Positions 1 through 10,620 of a DNA stretch of 64,000 bases are shown piece after piece. Numbering within the stretch: position 1 is the first letter of the stretch; every line of letters begins with the position of its first letter. The position numbers and the translations under genes were made by a program. The stretch comes from Fragum whitleyi (Eukaryota > Mollusca > Bivalvia > Cardiida > Cardiidae): the NCBI GenBank assembly GCA_948146395.1, contig OX411543.1, positions 25,104,526-25,168,525 of the forward strand, in the 5' to 3' direction. The notes under the pieces are model-generated. The model saw only the letters and a list, made by a program, of their open reading frames with translations. It was not told the DNA's origin and did not search any database.

Positions 1-129
1 AAACGAAAATGTCCATTTTATAAAAGCTGGAAAAATTCCATGTGTAACCATATCACATGAAGGAACCAGTTAAGGCGTATTTTAAATGATCATCTGACCA
101 GGGTAGACACTTTGTACATATGTAATTGG

Positions 130-440
130 CTTATATCTTATAACTATACAAAAATCCGTGTGATAACAACCCATATGATATTTTTTTATGATATCACATA
201 GTTATTTTTAGAACAATGATATCATGCAGTTATTTTTAGAAACTTGCATTTCAGTTAGAAACATCGGCGAAAACAAGACAAAAAGAGGTTATAAGATAAA
301 TACAATACGTACTAAGTGTATTGTATGAAAAAATATATAACTCGGTTGTGAGAATTGATAATTGTCTCGGCAGAGCCTCGACAATAATCAATTCTCCCAA
401 TCTCGTTAGATATTTTTTCTCATACAAAACACTAAGTACG

Positions 441-445
<5 letters not shown>
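130..445 (+). repeat. Hairpin MITE copy 1 (TACGTACTAAGTG family)
   Basis: A palindromic element. TACGTACTAAGTG near 306 returns inverted (CACTTAGTACGTA-like) near 428-443, and the arms also hold GAGAATTGATAATTGT and its complement. The left part (about 130-300, with ATCTTATAACT and CTTGCATTTCAGTTAGAAAC) is shared with the copies at 40938-41232 (opposite orientation) and 48654-48838. No coding potential. Its right edge runs into an AT microsatellite. Confidence 0.7.

Positions 446-479
<34 letters not shown>
442..479. repeat. (AT)n microsatellite
   Basis: About 19 uninterrupted AT dinucleotides directly next to the hairpin MITE. Simple sequence, not coding. Confidence 0.9.
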
Positions 480-480
<1 letters not shown>

Positions 481-1008
481 TTGTCCTCATGTTTACACCT
501 GCTTAATCCCAACACCTTTTTTATTTCAAAGTTATCATGCAGTTAAGCATGTATTGATCTAATACATGTACCACCTGCCTCATCATTGGTCTTGCGGCGG
601 ACGTATAAAAATTGATTTCATGATAAAAAGAATAAAATGTAAACGTCTTAAAACATAATTGTTATCTGTTCTCGGCCGCGATAAATTTTCATGAGTTGAC
701 AAAGCCACTCCATGATAAATTCTCTCAACCGGGACCAAATAACAATAACATTTCTAGACACTAGCAGATTATTTTCCTTTTAACAGTGTTCTGAAATGGT
801 CTTTGTTGTGCGAGTGGTCAAAAACTGGAATACGGGATCCGTCACGCGAAAAGGGTCCATCTGGGATCTCCGTAAAAAATAAGATGGAAGTAACAAACAG
901 AGATCAATCAGATGGTGAAATTTGAAAATGATTACATAAAAAGGTAGAATAATCATTCAAGACTCAGAAAATCTGATAATTGCAAAAAAGTGTCGACTGT
1001 ATGGTCCT

Positions 1009-1449
1009 ACAGTTAGTTACATCGTGAAATTGACATTCACCTCAATCAAAACCATTCTAAATCGCTCACTCAGCGCTCCAATCATTCATTCCAAACACTA
1101 ACTCATACCATTTAAAACAGCTCAAACCCATTGAAAAATATAGAATCAACACGGTCATTCAAAGAAAATTTTGATAGATAAAAATCGCGATTTCACCGAC
1201 ATAATTCAAATTACAAACGTCTCATAGGTTCTTTAAGAAATAGGAAGCTATGTATAAAACTTGTTTGTATTTTTTCATTAAAGGGAAGTAATCATTATCG
1301 CAAATTTTGTTCATCCTGAACAAAATTTTCGATATCGGATTAACTCCAATTAAATTCACTCAAAACTCGCTCCATACACTCAATCAGTTTCATTCCTTAC
1401 TTGTTCCAAAATCATTCACCTTGTCAATTTTACGATGTTGTTAACTGTA
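1009..1449 (+). mobile_element. Tc1/mariner-type MITE, family 1, copy a
   Basis: An element of about 440 bp that begins CAGTTAGTTACATCGTGAAA and ends with the near inverse (ACGATGTTGTTAACTG). It is flanked by TA on both sides, as expected for a TA target duplication. An internal inverted repeat pairs an AGGTAATC-type arm with GATTACCTCCC. It lies just downstream of exon 2 of the small Cys-rich gene, probably in its next intron. The Tc1/mariner assignment is inferred from the CAGT terminus and the TA flanks; no transposase is present. Confidence 0.8.
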
Positions 1450-1514
1450 TTTCCCCGACGTGCCACTTGCGTTGAAATGCCATATGTGTACGCAAAGTAA
1501 AAAAAAAGATATAC

Positions 1515-2119
1515 CTGGTACGCATGTGCAAATTTTTTCAGCCCCACCATGTTTGTAACAATCCTTCACAAAGTTACCACCGCAATCAATTAAAGTACAA
1601 TTGCTGACATCAGTGCATGGTTGGCCATGAGCAACCACTGAAACAAATAAACAAATTGAAAGTTTTTGCAAATCGATAGCTCATCGCGAAACAGTTGTTA
1701 TTGCTCATGAGCATACAGGCAGTACTGTTTCACGCCGAGCGAAATTTTAAATGGCTCAAAAGCCTTCTATACGTTATCTGCCTTGTGCTTTAGCAAATAA
1801 AGTCTGAACCCAAAGAAACCTGATCAAAAAGACGCTTAATCCTTGAGTACATGTAACAGACAAATACTAGTAAAATGTCACTGAATTTAGCAGACTGGTA
1901 GAATAGCAGACAGTCAGACAGGAGTCAGCAGACTGGCAAAATACCAGACTGGTAGATTAAAGTTGTTATTCTGCCAGTCTGCTTATTTCAGGGACACCGC
2001 CTAAAAGTTTATTACAATCTTCGTACCAAAGATTAGAAAGCAACTCAACCTAAAAATCACAACTTCTATGTTGTAAAAAGAATACCTGCGATACAAAATA
2101 AAGCCAAAACGATTTTCAT
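1515..2119 (-). CDS. Small secreted Cys-rich protein, cvSI-like protease inhibitor (5' part, two exons)
   Basis: Two exons join in frame. Exon 1 (2119-2086) starts MKIVLALFCIA and ends in a CAG|GTATT donor. Exon 2 (1637-1515) follows a TTTCAG acceptor preceded by a T-rich tract and ends at CAG|GTATAT. The joined product has a signal peptide (hydrophobic core about residues 3-14, likely cleavage near Gly16) and then six cysteines at residues 19, 25, 30, 38, 48 and 50 (C-X5-C-X4-C-X7-C-X9-C-X1-C, ending CTC). This spacing resembles the oyster cvSI family of secreted serine-protease inhibitors, which block bacterial or parasite subtilisins; the role here is inferred by analogy. Exon 2 ends in phase 1 and I could not find the 3' exon, so the gene is incomplete. 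It could be another knottin-like secreted peptide. Confidence 0.62.
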
Positions 2120-2149
2120 CTTTAAACCACCCAAACTGCTTCGATAGCT

Positions 2150-4395
2150 ACTCAACGCTCGAAGGGATTTTGAATAAAATCTAGGCATAATATGTGTCTA
2201 TCCGAGGGGCATACAGAGAAGTGTTTTTACTACGAATTATGCATAAATTCATATTTTCCTTTACACGTACTTCTCAAAAATTTCATGTATGGAATTTAGA
2301 AAGTTAGGATAACTTATAACAATAGAATGTTACGTTGGAAGTTTTACGACTCCAGATATAAATAGCCTTTTAGAATTAACTCACACAAAATACGCCACGT
2401 GTGTATAACGCTGAGTCTCTTTTCTGAGATGCCGCATTAGGCTTTTTGAGATAAGCTGAAAACGTGACAAATCGTGTTCTATGCTCCCGAAGCACAATTA
2501 AGATGAACTGAAAATAATCTTTCAGTTTTCAAAGATTGGATTGTAATGCAAGTTGAATCGGCTTTACCATTCATCTTTTTTTCAAAATAGTAGGGTAAAT
2601 ATATCTATGGTCGAAAAAAGTGGTACCCTTAACAAATGGCAGTCTGCAATTTGGAAAACTAATCGAATTAGGGTATATTACCGAAAACAACCTTGGTCAA
2701 ATAATACGACTATGTTTGATTTTCGACGTATTTGGCGGTTATAAGCCTTCCGTTTATCTACAAACACTTTGAATTTGCAATATCTTTTTTATTGGAAAGA
2801 GATCTAGTCTTCATATTTCACATGTGAATTGATTGTGACTAAACTATCTGTTGGCACCAATTCAAGGTCATCGTAAATGTCGTTTCTCAAGGTCAGCATT
2901 TTGAAATTTCAAACTTACATCATTTATAAGTTGGCAATGGTAAGTAACATGGCCTTTAAACTTCAAATGTTTATAACTTTAGGCAAAACCTCTCAGCAAA
3001 TACCGAAATCAAGGTCATCGGTATGGGTCAATGTCACATTGTCAATGTCATTAATTAAAATATCTCCTTTACAAATAACTAGAAAAAATTTCAATTTCAC
3101 TTATATCTTGTTAATTTGTTAATTGTTAATTAAGGTAGTCTGACACCATAAAGCACTTGTTCCAATCTTTGTCAAATAAATATATTTCGAAGAGTGAACC
3201 TTTCTGATAATTTTTTTTTTTTTTTCGTTTTTAACATTTTATTCGTTTTCTATTTTACATAAGGTTTATGTCATTGGTCTAAATAAGTAATCATTGTATA
3301 TATATCGTAACTCGTCAAAGACGATGTGTCACCTGCTTCGCGTGTTCAGCCTCATAATTTAAAAAGCATATTATATAACTAGATAAGTTTAGCTATATGT
3401 ATTGATAAAAAAAAGGGTGTACCAGGCAAACACTGCTTGATAAAATAGTCCTTTTTGTAATAAATATTTTTGGCTTTATAAGATGTTTATATTGTAAAGC
3501 GAGTGACACTTCATGAATGGCGTAAAATGTACATATAAAACATGCCTTAAGCATCTTTGACTTGACTGGCTCTGACCCACAATAACTTCTGTTTGCCATT
3601 ACATATAGATGCATTACAAAACCGATTATAATTAATCATTTTTGAACAATTGTACGCAAAAAGATGGTGGTTTCTTTACATACCATATGACTTAGTTGAT
3701 ATTAATTATACATAAGGTTTTAAATAAAAGTATTTTCTCGTGTTTCTTAATTTTTTTTTCTGTATCATACTCAAGAATAATTATTTAATGATGCTTTTAC
3801 TTCAAGCGTATATTAGAAGTTCGATTTGATATTTTGTATTTGGTATCTTACTTTTGTTAATTCCTTGTAAATAATTGTATGCAATTGTATATATACATGT
3901 ATGTATTTATACACCTATACACATATACTGGTATATATATACATACACATCGAGGGCCCAGCGCAAGACTGCCCCAACTGTACATACACTGTATATACAC
4001 TTAGTACAGTCCTGCGCCAAACCCCCGACATGTACATGTCTACATTATTTTTTACGCGATCTATTGTGGGTCATTACCTTTTTCATTAAATGTAGAATAA
4101 AATGTATATACTGAACAAACAAACAAAAACAGTAATGGAAGAAAAAACGTAACAAAAAATTGAAGACGGCATTTGAAGAAGGAAAAAAAACCAAAGATTT
4201 TACACAAATAATCTTTGGAAAAAAAAGTAAAATGAGAGGGAAAAAAATATTCAAGAAGAAAACTTTTAATGATGATTTTGTTTTGAATTGAAAAAAATAA
4301 TATTAGCACACACAAATAATGAAAAAAAAAATGTTTATAAAGTGTAGATTTCATTCAAATCTTAGAAAAAAACTGTTTTCGATATTTGATATTTC
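2150..4395. other. Gene-free AT-rich stretch
   Basis: No supportable gene. Around 2860-3060 there are several AAGGTCA-containing segments that look like remnants of a dispersed repeat. A poly-T run sits at about 3210-3225 and there are TA-rich, low-complexity tracts at 3870-3960. The short open frames at 4045-4354 are translations of T/A-rich sequence. Confidence 0.5.
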
Positions 4396-4399
4396 GAAG

Positions 4400-7200
4400 C
4401 TCACAAAAGATTCAAATATATGATAAATAGAAAAAAATAGCGATGTTGTACCAATCTAGTTACAATTGCCCAGTTCTTCCTACGTTTTTCTTTAGCCCTT
4501 GTTTTTTCAAATACATTTGAAGCAACTATCAAATGTTTTTTAAATCCATATATTGTTGGTATAACAGGGTTTGATCTACAGCTGTAGATATATCTTTTCA
4601 TTTCTAGACATAAAATGTCTATATCTGGTTTATCTTCACATCCTAGTAAAATATCAAGGCTTGATAATTCAAAATTCGGGTAAAGATTTGCAGGTTTAAA
4701 TTGATGTGTCGTATAATTGGTTTTATCTTTTCACATTCAAAAAATAAATGAATTAAATTTTCTTCATGTGCGTTACAGAATATACATAGATTATCTTCTT
4801 TTATATTCATTTTTTGCAATAAAGAATTTGTTGGCAATATTCTATGTACTATTCTTGTTTGTAGCCACTGGGTATATGTATCATTTGTTAATTGAAAAAA
4901 CACCGGAATGAATAGTTGTCCAACTTTTGTTAAATTGTCCATATAGATTGAGCCATTTATTTTGGCATGTAGGGGTTTCTCTATTTTTTATTAATACTGA
5001 ATATGAAAATTTATTAACGTTGACATTTGTAATTAGAGGAAATGTAGTATAACTCATGGACGGATTATGAATCTTTTGTAACAATGAGTTATCAATTTGG
5101 ATGCTCAAACTTTGAGTATGCATGTAGGACTTTACTGCATTACGTATACTATAGAAGTCTAAAAAGTTTAAACGCTCTTTAAGCAGATCTTTGAAATATT
5201 CGTATGTTTTGAAGCTCCCGTCTTTTTAAAGAAGATCCTTTATAAGGATAATCCCATTGTTAAAAAGTGTTTTATTAAAGAAATATTTTGTGTTTATTTT
5301 TATGTTTTCATTAAAGAATATTGGTGAGTGGAGCACTTGATTCCAATTTTCGAGCGGCAGTCTTCTGCTATATGATACATACGACTTTAGAACATCGATC
5401 CAAAACATGTTTTTTTATTTTTTTTGCAGTATTTTCACTATAACATTCACCGCAATTCACAACCTTGTCAATTCTAATAAAGTTATTGGCTAGTTTATAG
5501 CACAAACTCTTACTGTTCAAGATCATGTTTTTTAACCATTTGATTTTCAGACTTCTAATAAAGTTTAGAATATCAGGGACTTTTAAGCCGCCTTCTTTAT
5601 AACTTTTGATAACTATTGAAGCTTTTATTCTTGCTTTACCATCCCAAATGAAATTTGAAAATAATTGGCTTATCCTCTTTAGAATATCTGATGATGGAGT
5701 CGGTAGACTTATAAAAAGATGATTTAATATGGGCAATAATAAACTTTTTACAACTGTGATTCTACCTATTGGGGTTAATTTTCGCCTTTTCCAAAAGCAA
5801 ATGAGTTTTTCAATGCTTTTGACTTTACTTTCATAATTTAAACAAACCATCTTATTTAAATCTACATCGAAAAGAACACCAAGCAGCTTAAACTGTGTTT
5901 CACCCCAAGATAATTTCCAACGTGTTTTAATTGCTCTTGTACTATATTTTAAGGAACCAATCCATATCAATTTTGTTTTGTCAAAGTTGATTTTTAAACC
6001 TGAAAGTTCCGAGAAATGATTAAGAACATTTAAAACTGAATGTAAAGACTGATCTGAGCCGTCAAGAATAAGTGAAGTATCGTCAGCAAACTGTGAAATA
6101 AGAAATTCATTTCCATTGATTTTGATACCAGATATTGTTTTACACTGTTTTATTTGTAGGTTAAGAATTTGGGTGCACAGAATGAATAGATATGGAGAAA
6201 GTGGATCACCCTGTCTACATCCACGTTTCACTGGAAAATACTGCGAATGAAATCCATTTATTTGAACTGATACTTCAGTATCATGTAGAAATAGTCTTAT
6301 CCACTTTTTGATCATGTTACCGAAGTTAAAAAAAGAAAGTGTTTCTTCAATGAATTTGAAAGACACTGAATCAAAGGCCTTTTCAAAGTCAATTAGCATT
6401 AATAAACCTGGCATTTGATTTTCTTCACAATATTGCATTATATCGTAAATGAGTCTTGTGTTTTCGCCTATGTATCTTCCCTGAATAAAGCCGGTTTGGT
6501 CAGTAGATATTAAATGGTCTAAACATGATTTCAAGCGGTTTGCGATGGTCCCCGAAGCTAGCTTGTACAATACATTCAACAAAGTAATAGGGCGCCAATT
6601 TTTTAAGAATTGTTTTGGTTTATCTTCTTTTGGAATGAGGGTAATATTACCAAGTTTGATATTTCGCGAAAATGAGTTTGATATGAATGCGAAATTGAGC
6701 GATCTGACAACAAAGTGACCAATTTTGTTCCAGAACACTTTAAAGAAATTTGAAGTAAAACCGTCACAACCAGGGCTTTTATCGTTTTTCATTTGTCGAA
6801 GAGTATTTGTTACTTCCTCATAACAAAGCAGGCCTTCTAAAAGTCCCGACTGTTGATTATTAAGTTTATTATATTCCACGTTTTGGAAATCGGATTCGAG
6901 ATCAAAAGAATTAATTGAATAACGTTCATCATATAAGGTTTTATAGAAAAGCATTGCTTCCGTTAGAATTTCGTCTTGTGAATAGATTCTGATAATATGG
7001 CTAAAAATCGGCATAGCTTTCTTTTCGGAGAAAATGGGGGGGGGGTGTGAAAATAAGAGATTTTCTTGAAAAATGCTAAGAAAAGGACGATAAGAGGCTG
7101 AAAGATAACCTTCAATGTTAGTGAGTTGGTACACATGATTCATGGAATACATGGAATTGTAAAATATTTGATAAGTAACATTTACAAGACGAAAATGCAA
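4400..7200 (-). pseudogene. L1/Tx1-like LINE, RT and C-terminal region, broken
   Basis: A non-LTR retrotransposon pol. The longest open frame (7200-5368, about 610 codons) holds the reverse-transcriptase domain: KSPGCDGF, NWRPITLLN, LIDFEKAFDSV, RGCRQGDPLSPYLF and the catalytic QFADDTSLIL (about residue 370). Shifted frames then continue the protein: FWIDVLKSYV at 5408, another piece at 5123-4881, and a zinc-knuckle CX2CX8HX4C (CIFCNAHEENLIHLFFEC) at about 4790. A basic tail follows near 4400-4600. The apurinic-type endonuclease expected upstream is absent, so the copy is 5'-truncated, and frameshifts near 5400, 5200 and 4900 make it non-functional. The RGCRQGDPLSPYLF wording and the terminal zinc knuckle point to the L1/Tx1 group. 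It has no link to neighbouring genes. Confidence 0.85.
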
Positions 7201-7209
7201 GAAAAAACG

Positions 7210-8700
7210 TCAAAAAAGAAATTCTTTTATTCACCCAAATCTTATTTTCATTTTTACTTCAACAAAAAACATATAGCTACATTGAATAAAGTTGAAAGAA
7301 TAAAATAGAAAATTAGATTAACTTTAGAAGAATTAGAAAATTTAAAATAAAATAGGTATATCCGGGCATTTTTGGCCACTTTGCTTCCCATGAAACTACC
7401 AACGCTCGAAATTCAGGCACTCACATATTTTGTATTCTGGTAAGATATATTCATAAGCCAAGAGTTTAATAATATTTGCTTTTATACAAAACATGTATCT
7501 TATTAACATTTGTGTGTTACTGCTATTTAAATTTCAATTACTGATAATCCAGGCACGTAGGAAGCAATTTACGGGGATGGGTGGGTTAAATGAAGACTTA
7601 TACCTTTGAGATTCTTATATCATTAGACGACAAAATAAATGTCGATTTCTATACCTGAAATAATAACTGAGAAAGAAAGGTGTTTCTTCTTATTTATTTT
7701 TACAAAGGAAACTACAAATGCAAGAACATGTCCGTTAAAGACACGTTCGTTACAACGAATATGTCAAAATGTGATTTTATAGTAAAAAAGATGGTTCTAC
7801 TCGAAACATATGTTATTTCCATTTATTTATTATTTTCCTACTATTTCTATCATATTTAAATAATTTTCAAAAAATAAAGTGTATAATTAAAGAGGATATG
7901 ATACCTACCATAACATAATCTGATGGAGTAAACACAGGCCCAAAGAAAACAGGGTGATTTTAGATCGTTGTTGGTGAGAATTTAGGAGATAAAAAAAAAG
8001 CCAATAACCTGATTTTAAAAGCCTTTTAAGAAACTTGAATTAGTCATAAAATGTTCGTTAACCAAGCCCATCTGCCAATATTTTATTAAATGTCTACAAA
8101 CATGTGTTGAATAGTTTAATCACCTTTGGGTTTCCTTCTCGTATATATATTTCACAAGACCAGTAAGAATAACAATTCGGAGTTCCTAAAGAACGCGAGG
8201 TTAAAAGTGAATTAAATAGTGTGCTATTTTCTTTAATAAAATGCAATAAATATTATTTCTTTAAGGCACGAATTTATTAAAAGATAAGTATATTTTATTG
8301 ATAATTGTATATATATTTCTTATTTTCTTAATGTTGTACCTTAAATTTGGCCATTACGGCTTTAATTCAGCACAAAAAATTGCATATTCTCTTTTATCTC
8401 TTGATACCCGTTTTATGTGCATTACACGGAAAAATGAATTTTCTAAAAATCTAGATAATTTGTATCGATTTGAGACGGTCGATTTTTTTTAGATTTTTTT
8501 CCTCTTGAATGCACCGGCTTATTGAGAATGAGTTATTAAGTCATAGAACCATGATTTCACACGTGTATTGCTCATAACAAGACCTGTGCATGCGTTACAA
8601 AGTCAATTTTATTGATCAAGGTCAATTTCATTTAGTGGACGTCACTCATTAATGATATAAAACTTCCAAATGAGGCATAACTTTTGATTGGTAAGACACA
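7210..8700. other. Gene-free stretch
   Basis: AT-rich sequence with no open frame that I can support. The 60-65 codon frames at 7126 and 8298 have no recognisable domain, no splice context and no signal sequence. Confidence 0.5.
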
Positions 8701-9091
8701 AACTGATGAACATTGGTATGAAGAAGCAGTTATCGAAAACCAAAAGACTTAAATTAAGGATTTCCTTAATCAATTCAAAGCGTGGGACTTAATATAGCCA
8801 ATGGGAGGCTAGAAGAGGGCAATTTTACTTACGCCTCGTTAAAGGGCCACAGCGTAGTAGATTATTTGTTAACTGAGGGGCGAAATCAGGAAATCTTAAA
8901 GTAATTCACCGTGCTCCCTTTCAATGAATTTTCAGGTCATGCACCACTAAGAATGTGTATTAAACGAAGCGAGCATTCACAATTTTCAAAAATTAAAGAA
9001 CGGCATTTAAATCGCAGTTCAAAAATTAAGTGGGATGTGAATAAATCTCACTCATTTAAGCAATCGGTAGCAGATGAAAAACAATTTATAA

Positions 9092-10060
9092 ACAAGAGGG
9101 CCATAGTGGCCCTAAATCGCTCACCTGTATGAATTGTCAAAAATTGTTTAACGTAGATTTAGAAAGGATGAAGAATTCTGACTAAATTTCGGGTCGATTG
9201 GGCAAAAAATGATGCCTCTACACTGCTTACAAGGCTTTTCTAAGATTTTATCCTATGACCTAGTTTTTGACACCACTTGAACCAATTTCAAACTTGTCCG
9301 AGATTTCATCAAGACAATCATTCTGACCAAATTTCAGGTTGATTGGGCAAAATATATGGCTTCTCGAGTGTCTATAAGGCTTTTCTAGAATTTGACCCCG
9401 TGACCTCATTTTTGACCCCACTTGACCCAATTTCGAACTTGTCCGAGATTTCATCAAGACAATCATTCTGACCAAATTTCAGGTTTATTGGGCAATAAAT
9501 ATGGCTTCTCGAGTGTCTACAAGGCTTTTCTAGAATTTGACCCCGTGACCTCATTTTTGACCCCACTTGACCCAATTTCGAACTTGTCCGAGATTTTATC
9601 AAGACAATAATTCTGACCAAATTTCGGGTTGATTGGGCAAAAAATATGGCTTCTAGAGTGTATACAAGGTTTTTCTAAGATTTGACCCCGTGGCTTCATT
9701 TTTGACCCAACTTGACCCAATTTCGAACTTGTCCGAGATTTCATCAAGACAACCATTCTGACCAAATTTCAGGTTGATTGGGCAAAAAATATGGCTTTTA
9801 GAGTGTCTACAAGGTTTATTCTAATATTTGACCCAGTGACCTCATTTTTGACCCCATTTTACCCAATTTCGAACTTGTAGGAGATTTCATCAAGACAATC
9901 ATTCTGAGCAAATTTCAGGTTGATCGGGCAAAAATGTGGCCTCTAGAGTGTCTACAAGGTAAATGTTGACGACACACGCCACACGACACACAACGGACGA
10001 CGGACATCACTCGACCAAAAAAAGTTCACCTTGAGCACTTCGTGCTCAGGTGAGCTAAAA
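9092..10060 (+). mobile_element. Transposon with AAGAGGGCC/GTGAGCTAAAA ends and five 145-bp internal repeats
   Basis: It begins AACAAGAGGGCCATAGTGGC and ends in the hairpin GAGCACTTCGTGCTC followed by AGGTGAGCTAAAA. CGCTCACCTG near the left end is the inverse of CAGGTGAGC near the right end. Between them a unit starting GTCCGAGATTTCATCAAGAC recurs at 9296, 9441, 9586, 9731 and 9877, an almost exact 145-bp period. A CACGACGGACGAC-type tract lies near the right end. Related elements with the same ends occur at 27064, 30990 and 56367. It splits the LINE in this region. No transposase is visible. Confidence 0.75.
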
Positions 10061-10327
10061 ACTTATACAAAAACTTATGTGAAGCAAATATAGAACAAAC
10101 GACTGACGAGCTGACCCTATTCTTACAAAATAAGTTAGAGCACATTATGACCAAATTATGAATACTCACTGTAGTAATACACGTAAGAATTTTCAACCTT
10201 AGTTTGATGGTAGATGCAGAAAAGAAAAGAAATGTTTTATTGAACTACGAAACAAATACTTGCATGATAAATCGAAACTAGACCGAATGAATTATGCGTT
10301 AGACCGCACAAAATACAATAGAATTAA

Positions 10328-10620
10328 ACAAGAGCACCGCCTACGGGTGCCTACGCTCGGCTATCGAGTGCTGGATGGTGGGAGAAAATCTAAGTCGAAA
10401 AAGGGCTTTAATTTGCACAAAATGCATCTAGAGTTATCCCCCTTGATAGTATAGGTTGCTCTTTTGATGGTGACTATGTGTGCCAAGTTTCGAGTGAATG
10501 TCTTCAGTAGAACCAGAGATATAACAAAATTTCAAAGTTTTCGCACGACGACGACGACAACGACGACACGGAGGCTATAGCAATACCTCGGGTTTTCTCC
10601 GAAAACAGCCGAGCTAAAAA
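10328..10620 (+). mobile_element. Short MITE-like insertion in LINE
   Basis: It begins CAAGAGCACCGCCTACGGGT and ends AAACAGCCGAGCTAAAAA, with a CGACGACGACGACAACGACG tract before the end. The LINE reading resumes on both sides. The overall plan matches the neighbouring transposon: an AAGAG start, a GAGCTAAAA end and a GAC-rich subterminal tract. It is therefore probably a distant relative. The open frame inside it is not a gene. Confidence 0.55.

Noticed and set aside
555..590. Possible third exon of the small Cys-rich gene (minus strand, after a GAGGCAG acceptor)
   Set aside because: It would be in phase and end in a stop, but there is no polypyrimidine tract and the short peptide shows no family match.
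2860..3060. Nuclear-receptor response element array (AAGGTCA half sites)
   Set aside because: AAGGTCA occurs with irregular spacing in what looks like repeat remnants, and the same word is abundant in the transposon at 37370.
4045..4354. Phe/Leu-rich membrane-protein-like frames (minus strand)
   Set aside because: They come from a run of A-rich sequence on the plus strand; hydrophobicity follows from poly-T codons.
9260..9765. Three overlapping minus-strand frames with KFGQNDCLDEISDKFEIGSS
   Set aside because: They are the 145-bp transposon unit translated in successive copies.
9296..9960. CRISPR-like array
   Set aside because: The repeats are 145 bp with no unique spacers and lie within a eukaryotic transposon.
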